DNA of 64,000 nt, taken from positions 1 through 64,000 of the forward strand of contig NZ_JAXMOR010000025.1 in NCBI RefSeq assembly GCF_034669705.1, written 5' to 3'. Below the pieces are notes generated by a model. It was not told where the DNA came from. It did not search any database and saw only the letters and a program-made list of their open reading frames with translations. This DNA is from Marinovum sp034669705 (GTDB taxonomy: Bacteria > Pseudomonadota > Alphaproteobacteria > Rhodobacterales > Rhodobacteraceae). Below are positions 54,378-63,331 of this stretch, piece by piece; the stretch's first letter is position 1; every line of letters begins with the position of its first letter. The position numbers and the translations under genes are program-made.

Positions 54378-54396
54378 CGTCAGGCTCCACGCGGAA

Positions 54397-54419
54397 GGTG
54401 GTGCAGTTTTTGCACCGCC
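54397..54419. promoter_or_regulatory. LysR-type operator (T-N11-A dyad)
   Basis: GGTGGTGCA-GTTTT-TGCACCGCC, with 8 of 9 arm positions complementary. The core T-GCAGTTTTTGC-A is a perfect T-N11-A box. It lies 20 bp upstream of the lysR start and 109 bp before the binding-protein gene, the classic place for a divergent LysR recognition site. Confidence 0.8.
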
Positions 54420-54527
54420 GTTGGACGGAATTGATCCTTCCTGCATCGCCAAAAACCGTCCTACTGTCAAATGAGAGCGCCATTCAAAGACTCTGCACAC
54501 AAGATTTCGTCCAACAGGAGATCACCC

Positions 54528-55571
54528 ATGACACGTTCCTCTCACCCCGGAATGAACCGCCGCGCGATGCTGAAATCGATGGGGGCCTTTGCCGGTGCCG
54601 CCACCGCCGGCACATTTGTCGGTATCGAAAAGGCCTTTGCGCAGGACACGTTCAACGTGACGCTGCAACTGGGCTGGCTGGCCAGCAACGGCATCCTGGG
54701 CGAGGTGGTCGCCGACAAGAAGGGCTTTTTCGCCGAGGAGGGGCTGAGCCTCGAAATCGTGCCGGGCGGGCCCAACGTCGACGGCGTGGCCTCGGTGGCC
54801 TCGGGCCGGGCCAACCTCGGGTCGATCTCGTCGAGCCCCTCGCTGATGCTGGCGCGCTCGGCCGGGCTGCCGGTCAAATGCATCGCCGCCGGCTATCAGG
54901 AGCATCCGTTCACCTATTTCTCGCTCAAGGACAACCCGGTCAACACGCCGCAGGACCTGATCGGCAAGAAGGTCGCGACCAACGGCACCGCGCGGATCCT
55001 GCTGCGCGCGCTGCTGGCCAAGAACGAGATCTCCGAGGAGGATGTCGAGGTCATGGTCATGGGCTCCGACATGGCGCCGCTGATGACCGGTCAGGTCGAT
55101 GTGGTGACCGGCTGGAAGACCAACACCAGCGCCCTCGCGGTGCTGGGCGATCAACGCACCGACATGACGCTCTGGGACGCCGGCATCCAGCTTTATGCCA
55201 ACCCCTACTACGTCACCGACAGCACGCTCAGCGAGCATCGCGAGCAGGTCAACGGCATGCTGCGCGCCATCGCCAAGGGCTGGGGCTATGTGCATGACAA
55301 CCGCGAAGAGGCGGTCGATATTCTGGTCGAGCGCTATCCCAACATGGACCGCGAAAAGGAACTCGAGACCGTCGATCTCGTCGTCGACTATTCCTTCAAC
55401 AAGGCAACGGCCGAGAATGGCTGGGGCACGATGACGCCCGAGAACTGGCAGGCCCAGATCGACATCTACGACCAGCTTGGCCAGTTCGAGAACGGCGCGC
55501 CGGCGTTGGAGGATGTCATGACCCTCTCGGTGCTCGATGCGACCGAGGCGTCGCGTCCGAACTATGGGTGA
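54528..55571 (+). CDS. ABC transporter substrate-binding protein (NitT/TauT, NMT1/THI5-like)
   Basis: 347 residues. The signal NRRAMLKSMGAFAGAATAGTFVGIEKAFAQ resembles a Tat signal (N-R-R). The mature part starts VTLQLGWLASNGILGEVVADKKGFFAEEGLSLEIVPGGPNVDGVASVASGRANLG, the SsuA/THI5-like pattern that binds taurine, sulphonates, pyrimidines or aromatic acids. GCRCR-type metal or pyrimidine motifs are not seen. AACAGGAG precedes ATG 54528. First gene of the LysR-controlled operon. Confidence 0.9.
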   Translation: MTRSSHPGMNRRAMLKSMGAFAGAATAGTFVGIEKAFAQDTFNVTLQLGWLASNGILGEVVADKKGFFAEEGLSLEIVPGGPNVDGVASVASGRANLGSISSSPSLMLARSAGLPVKCIAAGYQEHPFTYFSLKDNPVNTPQDLIGKKVATNGTARILLRALLAKNEISEEDVEVMVMGSDMAPLMTGQVDVVTGWKTNTSALAVLGDQRTDMTLWDAGIQLYANPYYVTDSTLSEHREQVNGMLRAIAKGWGYVHDNREEAVDILVERYPNMDREKELETVDLVVDYSFNKATAENGWGTMTPENWQAQIDIYDQLGQFENGAPALEDVMTLSVLDATEASRPNYG

Positions 55572-55578
55572 TCCGGAC

Positions 55579-56391
55579 ATGCCATCGACAGCACAGCTCC
55601 ACCCGGTGCCCCCGGTCGACAGACCGGCCGGTGCCATTGCCGCCTCGCTCACCGAGGCCACGGTCAGGTTCGGCGCCTTCACCGCCATCGACGGCCTGTC
55701 GGTCGATATCGAGGAGGGCGCCTTCTATACCATCCTCGGGCCTTCGGGCTGCGGCAAGTCGACCATGCTGCGGCTGGTCTCGGACCTGATCCCGGCCGCC
55801 TCCGGCGAGGTCTCGATCTTTGGCAAATCGACCGAGCAGGCGCGGCTGGCGCGCGAGTTTGCCTTCGTCTTCCAGGACGCCACGCTGCTGCCCTGGCGGT
55901 CGGCCCTCAAGAACGTCGAGCTGCCGCTCGAGATCGGGCGGCGGCGCGGCATCGACATCCCGGTGGGCGACAAGACCCCGCGCGAGTTGTTGAAACTGGT
56001 GGGCCTCGAAGGGCGCGAAGAAGCCCTTCCGCATGAGCTGTCTGGCGGCATGCGCCAGCGGGTGGCGATTGCCCGCGCGCTGGTGTGCCAGCCCAAGCTC
56101 CTGCTGATGGACGAACCCTTCGGCGCGCTCGACGAGATGACCCGCGATCACCTGAACCTGCAACTGCTGAAGATTTGGGAGGAAACCGGCGTCACCATCC
56201 TGTTCGTGACCCACTCGATCCCCGAAGCGGTGTTTCTGGGCCAGAAGGTGATGATGCTGCAGTCACACCCGGGGCGTCTGCGCGAGGTGGTCGAGATCGA
56301 CTTGCCGAGCCCGCGCACCATCGACATGCGCGATACCCAGGACTTCACCCGCTATTCCGCCTATCTGCGCAAATTGCTGGAGACATGCTGA
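55579..56391 (+). CDS. ABC transporter ATP-binding protein (NitT/TauT type)
   Basis: 270 residues. Walker A GPSGCGKST (about 56-64), VFQDATLLPWRSALKNVELPLEI (NitT/TauT-specific Q-loop region), LSGGMRQRVAIARAL, and LLMDEPFGALDEMTRDHL. The SGGMRQR/DEPFGALD form is typical of SsuB/TauB. The start could be ATG 55564 or 55579; the latter avoids overlap with the upstream stop and has GGTGA before it. Overlaps the permease start by 1 bp. Confidence 0.93.
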   Translation: MPSTAQLHPVPPVDRPAGAIAASLTEATVRFGAFTAIDGLSVDIEEGAFYTILGPSGCGKSTMLRLVSDLIPAASGEVSIFGKSTEQARLAREFAFVFQDATLLPWRSALKNVELPLEIGRRRGIDIPVGDKTPRELLKLVGLEGREEALPHELSGGMRQRVAIARALVCQPKLLLMDEPFGALDEMTRDHLNLQLLKIWEETGVTILFVTHSIPEAVFLGQKVMMLQSHPGRLREVVEIDLPSPRTIDMRDTQDFTRYSAYLRKLLETC

Positions 56392-57197
56392 TGGCCGCTC
56401 TTGAAAACATTCACGCCGCCGATCCCGCGGTCGATATCGAACGGGCCGCGGCGCGCCGCCAGAAGATGATCGCCATCGGCGTGCCGCTGGGCACTGCGGC
56501 GGGGTTGATCCTGTTGTGGCAGGTCGGGGTCCGGCTGTTCGCCGTGCCGACCTATATCGCGCCGGCGCCGTCTGACGTGGCCTATACGCTGGTCGACAAG
56601 TTCCCGATCCTGCTGGCCAACTTCTGGCCGACGCTGTTTGAGAGCCTGCTGGGCTTTTTCGTCGGCAATATCGCGGCGGTGCTGATTGCGGTGGCCTTTG
56701 TCCACAATCGCATGGTGGAACGGGCCTTCTTTCCGATTGCGGTCTTCGTCAACACCATCCCGATCCTCGCCATCGCGCCGATCCTGGTGCTGATCTTCGG
56801 TCCGGGCCTGACGGCCAAGGTGGTGATCGCGGCGCTGATCTGCTTTTTCCCGACGCTGGTCAACATGGTGCGCGGCCTGCAGGCGGTCAGCCCGCAGGCG
56901 CTGGAACTGGCCCGCATCCTGTCGGCCTCGAAATCCGAGATCTTCTGGAAGATCCGCCTGCCGTCCTCGCTGCCCTTCCTGTTCTCGGCGCTCAAGATCG
57001 CCGCGACCACCTGCGTCATCGGCGCGATTGTCGGCGAATGGGTCGGTGCGGATATGGGTCTTGGTGCGCTGATCATCGACGCCACCTTCAACTTCAATTC
57101 GCCCTTGCTCTACGCCACCGTCTTCATGTCGTCGGGATTGTCGGTGCTGCTCTTTGCCACCGTGTCGATCGTCGAGCGGATGGTCGTGCGCTGGTAA
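56391..57197 (+). CDS. ABC transporter permease (NitT/TauT type)
   Basis: 268 residues with about six membrane helices (first at about 30-50). The inner-membrane EAA loop is QALELARILSASKSEIFWKIRLPSSLPFLFSALKIAAT (about 158-195), and GAIVGEWVGADMGLGALI is the family C-terminal signature. ATG 56391 overlaps the ATPase stop. Together with 54528 and 55579 it makes a complete importer. Confidence 0.94.
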   Translation: MAALENIHAADPAVDIERAAARRQKMIAIGVPLGTAAGLILLWQVGVRLFAVPTYIAPAPSDVAYTLVDKFPILLANFWPTLFESLLGFFVGNIAAVLIAVAFVHNRMVERAFFPIAVFVNTIPILAIAPILVLIFGPGLTAKVVIAALICFFPTLVNMVRGLQAVSPQALELARILSASKSEIFWKIRLPSSLPFLFSALKIAATTCVIGAIVGEWVGADMGLGALIIDATFNFNSPLLYATVFMSSGLSVLLFATVSIVERMVVRW

Positions 57198-57276
57198 TCT
57201 AAGCAACTCAGAAACAACAATATTCGCGCTGCCAAAGGCCCGAGGGTCCGGCCGCGCACCGAGAGGAGTATGTCTC

Positions 57277-58641
57277 ATGACTGCGCAAATCAAAGAACAC
57301 GTCCAGACCCGGGGCGCACAGGTTCCGGTGGTGGCCGACACGGATGTCGTCGTCATCGGCGCCGGCCCTGCGGGGGTTTCCGCCGCCGTCTCTGCCGCCC
57401 GCAACGGCTGTTCGGTCACCCTGCTGGAACGCTATCACCACCTCGGCGGCATGGCCTCTGGCGGCATGGTGCTGGTGCTCGACGACATGGTCAACGAAGG
57501 CAACGAGATCGTCACCACCGGCATCGTCGACGAATATGTCGACCGGATGGTCAAGCAGGACGGCGCGGTCTATCCGCCCTCCGAAGACTGCCTGACCAAC
57601 TGGGAGATGTGGCAGAAGTGGTCGCGCTGGGGCTGCATCGATTTCCACAAGACCGGGATGCCGCAACCGATCATCCACGCCGTGGCCTTCGACCCCGATG
57701 CCTGGAAGCGGGTCAGCCTCGATCTGGTCAAGGAAGCAGGGATCAACCTGCGCCTGCACAGCTGGTTCTCCGAGGCGCTGGTCGAGGACAACCGCGTCAC
57801 CGGGGTGATCTGCCAGACCAAGCTCGGCCGTCAGGCGATCCGCGCGAAGATGGTGATCGATGCCAGCGGCGATCTCGACGTCGCGGCCTCGGCCGGAGCC
57901 TCGTTCATCGACGGCCAGTTCATCGTGACCACCGTGTTCCGGCTCTGCGATGTCGATACCGACAAGGCCGAGGCGTTCGAGTACGCCAACCCCGAGGAAT
58001 ACAAGAAGCTCGACCGTCAGGCCCGGCGCATCATCGGCGGCGCCTGGGGCATGTGGTGGCTCAAGACGCCGCTGCCGGGGATCGTGTGGTGCAACTGTCC
58101 GCATATGCCGGGCTATGACGGCCTGTCGCCCGAGCACATGGTCGAGGCCGAATACGAGGGCCGGGCGCGGATGATGAACCTGCTGGCCTTTGCCCGCGAC
58201 AATATCCCCGGTTTCGAGAACGCCAAGATGCTGGGCGCCGCCGAACAGATGGGCGTGCGCCAGACCCGGCTGCTGCAGGGCGAATACGTGGTCACCAAGG
58301 ATGACGTCAAAAGCCGCCGTCACTTTGCCGACAGCGTCTGCCGGGGCCGCGATTACTATACGCCCTATCGCGCCCTGCTGCCCAAGGGGATCGACAACCT
58401 GATCGTCGCCGGCCGGCATTATTCGGTCGAGAGCGAGGCGCAGAAGATGTCGCGCGAAATCCCGCCGTGCATGTCGCAGGGCGAGGCCGCCGGCGTGGCC
58501 GTCGCGCTGGCGCTCAAAGAGAACAAGCCGCTGCGGGACGTCGATGCGAAACTGATCCAGCAACAGATGCGGGCGCAGGGCGCCGACCCGGGCGATGTGC
58601 CCTCGGCCAACGCCCTGATCGAAGAAACCGTGGACGCATAG
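57277..58641 (+). CDS. FAD-dependent oxidoreductase (FAD_oxidored-type)
   Basis: 454 residues. TDVVVIGAGPAGVSAAVSAARNGCSVTLLERYHHLGGMASGGMVLVLDD is the PF12831-type start. MVIDASGDLDVAASAGA and the C-terminal GIDNLIVAGRHYSVESEAQKMSREIPPCMSQGEAAGVAVALAL follow. The cysteine-rich middle (SEDCLTNWEMWQKWSRWGC, VWCNCPHMPG) might hold a cofactor or redox pair. Encoded with a CoA-transferase, hydratase and ferredoxin, it may oxidise or reduce the substrate before or after CoA activation (inference). GAGAGGAG precedes the ATG. Confidence 0.85.
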   Translation: MTAQIKEHVQTRGAQVPVVADTDVVVIGAGPAGVSAAVSAARNGCSVTLLERYHHLGGMASGGMVLVLDDMVNEGNEIVTTGIVDEYVDRMVKQDGAVYPPSEDCLTNWEMWQKWSRWGCIDFHKTGMPQPIIHAVAFDPDAWKRVSLDLVKEAGINLRLHSWFSEALVEDNRVTGVICQTKLGRQAIRAKMVIDASGDLDVAASAGASFIDGQFIVTTVFRLCDVDTDKAEAFEYANPEEYKKLDRQARRIIGGAWGMWWLKTPLPGIVWCNCPHMPGYDGLSPEHMVEAEYEGRARMMNLLAFARDNIPGFENAKMLGAAEQMGVRQTRLLQGEYVVTKDDVKSRRHFADSVCRGRDYYTPYRALLPKGIDNLIVAGRHYSVESEAQKMSREIPPCMSQGEAAGVAVALALKENKPLRDVDAKLIQQQMRAQGADPGDVPSANALIEETVDA

Positions 58642-58650
58642 GAGGCCCCG

Positions 58651-59817
58651 ATGCAGCAGAACACTTACCCCCTCGACGGCATTCGGGTGATCGATTTCAC
58701 CCAGGTGATGCTTGGCCCCTGTGCCACCCAGATGCTTGCCGATTTCGGCGCCGACGTGATCAAGATCGAGCGCCCCGGCGCCGGCGACCTGTCGCGCGGC
58801 TTCTATGGCGAGAAAACCGAAGAGGCGCTGAACAACGCCGTCTTCGCCTCACTCAACCGCAACAAGCGCTCGGTCGAGATCGACACCAAGTCGCCAGAGG
58901 GCAAGCAGATGGTCTATGACCTTGTCCGCGAGGCCGATGTCGTGGTCGACAACTTCCGCGCCGGCGTCATGGACCGGCTGGGCTTTGGCTACGAGGCGCT
59001 GAAAGCGATCAACCCCGGCATCATCTGCGCCTCCGGCACCGGCTACGGCGAGACCGGACCCTATGCCCACAAGGGCGGTCAGGACGTGCTGGCGCAGGCG
59101 ATGAGCGGCGTGATGGAAAAGACCTCGGATCCGTCGATCCCCAAGTCGATCTATCCCACGACGCTGTGCGACTACACCGCCGGGATGCACCTTGTGCAGG
59201 GCGTGCTTGCGGCGCTGCTGGCGCGCGCCAAGTCGGGGCTCGGCCAGAAAGTCAGCGTCTCGCTCTACGACTCGATGATCGCCATGCAGATGCAGGAGGC
59301 CGCGCAGTGGAGCAAGCACCGCGAGGTGCTCAACTGGGCCGCGATGCCGCTGACCGGGGTGTTCGACACCACCGACGGCGCGCTGGTGGTGGTGGGTGCC
59401 TTCAAGGTGAACCCCCTGCAGGACATCTGCGCCGCGCTCGGGATTGATGATCTGTCGCCGGAGTATCCCAACCTTGCCGCGCAGCGGGCCAACAAACCCT
59501 ATCTGCAGGGCATCTTCCGCGACCACTTTGCCAGCAACACCACCGCCTACTGGCTCGAGCGGCTGGAGGCGCGCGATCTGCTCTGCGCCCCGGTGCGGCC
59601 GCTGAACGAGGCGCTCGAGGATCCGCAGACCGCGATCAACGGCATGCTTCTCGATATCGATCACCCGGTTCTGGGCGAGTTGCAGCTGGTTGGCTGTCCG
59701 GTGCATCTGAGCGATGTGCCGGTCACCGTCCGCCACATGCCGCCGCGCCTTGGCGAACATACCGAAGAGGTCATCCGCCAGTTCGGTCTGAAGGAAAAGG
59801 AAAGGGCCGCGGGATGA
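58651..59817 (+). CDS. CaiB/BaiF (class III) CoA-transferase
   Basis: 388 residues. IRVIDFTQVMLGPCATQMLADFGADVIKIERPGAGD is the family N-terminus and the nucleophile Asp174 sits in LCDYTAGMHLVQG. ASGTGYGETGPYAHKGGQDVLAQAMSG is also conserved. It transfers CoA between acids without forming a separate acyl-phosphate, so it should activate the pathway acid in the cytoplasm. AGGAGG is before the ATG. It overlaps the enoyl-CoA hydratase gene by 4 bp. Confidence 0.94.
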   Translation: MQQNTYPLDGIRVIDFTQVMLGPCATQMLADFGADVIKIERPGAGDLSRGFYGEKTEEALNNAVFASLNRNKRSVEIDTKSPEGKQMVYDLVREADVVVDNFRAGVMDRLGFGYEALKAINPGIICASGTGYGETGPYAHKGGQDVLAQAMSGVMEKTSDPSIPKSIYPTTLCDYTAGMHLVQGVLAALLARAKSGLGQKVSVSLYDSMIAMQMQEAAQWSKHREVLNWAAMPLTGVFDTTDGALVVVGAFKVNPLQDICAALGIDDLSPEYPNLAAQRANKPYLQGIFRDHFASNTTAYWLERLEARDLLCAPVRPLNEALEDPQTAINGMLLDIDHPVLGELQLVGCPVHLSDVPVTVRHMPPRLGEHTEEVIRQFGLKEKERAAG

Positions 59818-60590
59818 GCGTGCGCTTTACCGTCAAGGACCACGTGGCGCGCGTCACCATCGACCGGCCCGACCGGATGAACGCGATGGACGGCGCCACC
59901 CAGACCCGGCTGGCCGAGATCTGGGACGAGATCGAGGCGACCCCCGCGATCCGCTGCGTGGTGCTGACCGGCAGCGGCGACCGGGCGTTTTCGGCCGGGG
60001 CCGACCTCAAGGACGACAGCGGCATGTCCGGCGTCGACTACTGGAAGGACATCAGCGCGACCGGTTTTCGCCGGCTCGCGCTGCGCGGCACCCTGACCAC
60101 ACCGGTCATCGCCCGGGTCAACGGTCTGGCGCTGGGCGGCGGGCTCGAGATGGCGATGGGCTGCGATATCATCATCGCCGCCGAGACCGCGCGTTTTGGC
60201 CTGCCGGAGGCCAAAGTCGGGCGGCTGCCGCTCGACGGCGGCATGGTCACCCTGCCGCGGCTGATCCCGCGCACCATCGCGGTCGGCATGATGATGACGG
60301 GCCGGATGCATTCGGCCGCCCAGATGGCGGCCCACGGGCTGGTCAATGCGGTGGTGCCGGCAGCGGCGCTGGATGACGAGGTTGACCGTTGGGTCGCGGA
60401 CATCCTTGCTGCCGCGCCGCTCAGCCTCAAGGCGATCAAGGCCACCGTGCGCCAGACCGCCGAGATGCCGGTGCATGACGCCTACAGCCATGAGACTCCA
60501 GAGCTGATCGCCGCGCTCGGCTCGGAAGATGCCGGCGAAGGCGTGGCCGCGTTCCGTGAAAAGCGCGCCCCGGTCTGGCGCGGCAAGTGA
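59814..60590 (+). CDS. Enoyl-CoA hydratase/isomerase family protein
   Basis: 258-residue crotonase fold: IDRPDRMNAMDG, first oxyanion segment AFSAGADLKDD, second GLALGGGLEMAMGCDIIIAAE, then FGLPEAKVGRLPLDGGMVTLPRLIP. The two Glu residues of hydratases are replaced or shifted (position of the first is Met/Gly in LEMAMG; the second region reads LPLDGG), so isomerase, lyase or hydrolase activity is as likely as hydration. ATGA overlap with the CoA-transferase gene indicates coupled production and a CoA-thioester substrate. Confidence 0.9.
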   Translation: MSVRFTVKDHVARVTIDRPDRMNAMDGATQTRLAEIWDEIEATPAIRCVVLTGSGDRAFSAGADLKDDSGMSGVDYWKDISATGFRRLALRGTLTTPVIARVNGLALGGGLEMAMGCDIIIAAETARFGLPEAKVGRLPLDGGMVTLPRLIPRTIAVGMMMTGRMHSAAQMAAHGLVNAVVPAAALDDEVDRWVADILAAAPLSLKAIKATVRQTAEMPVHDAYSHETPELIAALGSEDAGEGVAAFREKRAPVWRGK

Positions 60591-60600
60591 GGAGGAGCCC

Positions 60601-60945
60601 ATGGCATTGATCATCACGAGTGCCTGCATCGACGTGAAGGACGGGATCTGCACAACCTCCTGTCCGGTCGACTGCATCTACGAAGGTGAGCGGATGTTCT
60701 ATATCCATCCCACCGAGTGCATCGAATGCGGCATGTGCGAGAGCATCTGCCCGGTGGATGCGATCCGCTATGATGACGAGGCCGAGGGCGCCGACGCGCG
60801 GTTTGTGCAGATCAACGCCGAGGTCTTTCACGACGCCTCCGGCGAGATCGAGGAACCCGGCGGGTGGTACAAGGGGGCGGAGCCGATCAAGGATCATCCC
60901 GAGGTCGCCGCCCACAAGCTGCCCGAACCCGAAACACAAGACTGA
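60601..60945 (+). CDS. 7Fe-type (FdxA-like) ferredoxin
   Basis: 114 residues. Cysteines at 9, 17, 21 and 25, then 40, 43, 46 and 50 (CIECGMCESICP), give the pattern of [3Fe-4S][4Fe-4S] ferredoxins: C-x7-C-x3-C in the first half and C-x2-C-x2-C-x3-C-P in the second. The C-terminal extension (about 60-114) is longer than the cluster fold needs. It carries electrons in the cytoplasm, here perhaps for the FAD oxidoreductase three genes upstream. GAGGAGG precedes the ATG. Confidence 0.92.
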   Translation: MALIITSACIDVKDGICTTSCPVDCIYEGERMFYIHPTECIECGMCESICPVDAIRYDDEAEGADARFVQINAEVFHDASGEIEEPGGWYKGAEPIKDHPEVAAHKLPEPETQD

Positions 60946-60956
60946 AGAGGTTATCG

Positions 60957-61841
60957 ATGCAAGGTATCATTGCCGCCGTGCCCACGCCGGTGAACGCCAC
61001 TGGCGTGCCGCAGAAAGCGCCGTTTCTCGAACATGGCCGCTGGGCGCTGGCCAACGGCTGCGACGGGCTCAACGTGCTGGGTTCGACCGGAGAGGCCAAC
61101 TCGTTCGACAGTGCCACCCGCAAGCAGGTGATGGGCTGGGCCGCCAAGGCCTTTGCGCCCGACAGTCTGATGGTCGGCACCGGCACGCCCTCGCTGGCCG
61201 AGACCGTGGCGCTGACCCGTCATGCCGACGATCTGGGCTACCGCGTGGCGCTGGTGCTGCCGCCCTACTACTACAAGCCCGCCAGCGACGACGGGCTGTT
61301 TCGCTGGTACGAGGCGCTGCATCAGGCGCTGGGCGCGTGCCGGATCGGGATCTACTTCTACAACTTCCCGCAGATGACCGGCATCACCCTCCCGCCCGCC
61401 GTGATCGCACGGCTGCGGCAGACCTACCCAGAGCGGTTCACCGGCATCAAGGACAGTTCCGGCGATCTCGACTATTGCCGGCGGCTCAGCGCGGACCTGC
61501 CGGGCTTCGCGGTGTTCCCGAGCTCCGAGACCTCGCTGGCCGAAGCCGCGACGGCGGGCTTTGCCGGCTGCATCTCGGCCACGGTCAACCAGACCGCGCC
61601 GCTCTGTGCCCGGGTCTGGGCCGCGCGGCAGGCGCCCGATGCGGCGCTGCTCGACAGGATCGGCGCCCTGCGCGGCGCCATCGCCGGCGCGCCGCTGATC
61701 CCGGCGGTGAAATACCTCGTCGGGTGCCGCAGCGGCCACGCGGACTGGGCCCACACCCTGCCGCCCTTCACGCCCTTGACCGAGGCACAGACCGCGCGGC
61801 TGGAGCAGCTCGACCTCCCGTCGCCGGCGCTGGCCGACTGA
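60957..61841 (+). CDS. Dihydrodipicolinate synthase (DapA) family lyase/dehydratase
   Basis: 294-residue TIM barrel. GSTGE (42-46), Tyr135 (YNFPQMTG) and the Schiff-base Lys165 in GIKDSSGD are all present. True DapA usually has GTTGE, and this operon context is catabolic. With a ketoglutarate-semialdehyde-type dehydrogenase next, likely roles are a 2-keto-3-deoxy-acid dehydratase or aldolase, or a pyrroline-hydroxycarboxylate deaminase, all of which belong to this family (inference). GAAGAGG precedes ATG 60957. Confidence 0.9.
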   Translation: MQGIIAAVPTPVNATGVPQKAPFLEHGRWALANGCDGLNVLGSTGEANSFDSATRKQVMGWAAKAFAPDSLMVGTGTPSLAETVALTRHADDLGYRVALVLPPYYYKPASDDGLFRWYEALHQALGACRIGIYFYNFPQMTGITLPPAVIARLRQTYPERFTGIKDSSGDLDYCRRLSADLPGFAVFPSSETSLAEAATAGFAGCISATVNQTAPLCARVWAARQAPDAALLDRIGALRGAIAGAPLIPAVKYLVGCRSGHADWAHTLPPFTPLTEAQTARLEQLDLPSPALAD

Positions 61842-61864
61842 AACCAAAAGAAAGACGCATTGAG

Positions 61865-63328
61865 ATGACCAAACACGAAACCCTCTCCGGTCTTGGCAAG
61901 CACGACAACCTGATCGGCGGCCAATGGGTCAGCTTTGACAGCTACAGCGACAACATCAACCCGTCCGACACCAACGACGTGATCGGCAGCTATTCCTACG
62001 GCGATGCCGGTTCGGTCGAAATGGCGGTCGAGGCGGCCAGGGCCGCGCAGGAGAGCTGGGCCGACAGCACCCCGCAGGCCCGCCATGACCTGCTGGACGC
62101 GGTCGGCAATTCACTGGCCGCACGGCGCGAGGAATTCGGCCGGCTTCTGGCCCGCGAAGAGGGCAAGACCCTGGCCGAAGGCATCGGCGAGACCATGCGC
62201 GCCAGCCAGGTGTTCAAGTTCTTTGCCGGCGAGGCGCTGCGCCAGAGCGGCGACCTGCAACCCTCGGTCCGGCCCGGCATCGATGTCGAGGTCACCCGCG
62301 AGCCGGTGGGCATCGTGGGCCTCATCACTCCTTGGAACTTTCCCATCGCCATCCCGGCGTGGAAGATCGCCCCGGCGCTGGCCTATGGCAACTGCGTGAT
62401 CCTCAAGCCCGCCGACCTGACGCCGGGCTGCGCCCATGTGATCGCGCAGCTCCTGCATGAGCACGGCTGCCCGGCGGGGGTGTTCAACCTTGTCATGGGC
62501 CGCGGGTCGACCGTGGGCGAGGCGATCGTGACCCACCCCGAGATCGCTGCCATCTCCTTTACCGGCTCGGTCGGCACCGGCAATTACATCGCCGAGGTCT
62601 GCGGCAAGCTGAAGAAGAAGGTCCAGCTCGAGATGGGCGGCAAGAACCCGATGGTGGTGCTTGATGACGCCGACCTGTCGGTGGCCGTCCCGGCCTGTCT
62701 CAACGGCACGTTCTTCTCCACCGGCCAGCGCTGCACCGCCTCGTCGCGGCTGATCGTGCAGGAGGGCATTCACGATGCCTTCGTGACGGAGCTGACGAAA
62801 CAGATGCGCGCGCTCAAGGTCGGCGACGCGCTCGACCCCGAGACCCAGATCGGGCCGGTGGTCGACGCGCGGCAGTTGCAGTCGAACCTCGAGTACATCG
62901 AGATCGCCCGGTCCGAGGCCTCGGAGGTGATCGGCGGCCAGCGGCTCGAGCTGGACACGCCCGGCTTTTACCAGGCGCCGGCGCTGTTTCTGGGCACCGA
63001 CAACACCATGCGCATCAACCGCGAAGAGATCTTCGGCCCTTGCGGATCGGTCCTCAAGGTGGCCGATTTCGACGAGGCTCTGGCGGTGGCCAATGACACC
63101 GAGTTCGGCCTCTCGGCGGGCATCTGCACCGGCAGCCTCAAGCTGGCGCGCGCCTTCCGGCGGCGGGCCGAGGCGGGCATGGTGATGGTCAACCTGCCGA
63201 CCGCGGGCGTCGATTACCACGTGCCGTTCGGCGGGCGCAAAGGCTCGTCCTATGGCGCGCGCGAGCAGGGGCGCTATGCGGTGGAATTCTACACCACCGT
63301 CAAGACCTCTTACGTCTTCGCGGGCTGA
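61865..63328 (+). CDS. Aldehyde dehydrogenase, 2-oxoglutarate-semialdehyde dehydrogenase-like
   Basis: 487 residues. GLITPWNFPIAIPAWKIAPALAYGN, LEMGGKNPMVVLDDAD (base Glu about 258) and FFSTGQRCTASSRLIVQEGIHDAFV (nucleophile Cys about 292) are found. The GQRCTASSRLIV...GIHD pattern is that of ketoglutarate-semialdehyde and related dicarboxylic semialdehyde dehydrogenases. It would oxidise the aldehyde formed by the DapA-family enzyme. ATG 61865 lies 23 bp after the preceding stop. Very close spacing to the next gene. Confidence 0.92.
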   Translation: MTKHETLSGLGKHDNLIGGQWVSFDSYSDNINPSDTNDVIGSYSYGDAGSVEMAVEAARAAQESWADSTPQARHDLLDAVGNSLAARREEFGRLLAREEGKTLAEGIGETMRASQVFKFFAGEALRQSGDLQPSVRPGIDVEVTREPVGIVGLITPWNFPIAIPAWKIAPALAYGNCVILKPADLTPGCAHVIAQLLHEHGCPAGVFNLVMGRGSTVGEAIVTHPEIAAISFTGSVGTGNYIAEVCGKLKKKVQLEMGGKNPMVVLDDADLSVAVPACLNGTFFSTGQRCTASSRLIVQEGIHDAFVTELTKQMRALKVGDALDPETQIGPVVDARQLQSNLEYIEIARSEASEVIGGQRLELDTPGFYQAPALFLGTDNTMRINREEIFGPCGSVLKVADFDEALAVANDTEFGLSAGICTGSLKLARAFRRRAEAGMVMVNLPTAGVDYHVPFGGRKGSSYGAREQGRYAVEFYTTVKTSYVFAG

Positions 63329-63331
63329 GCG

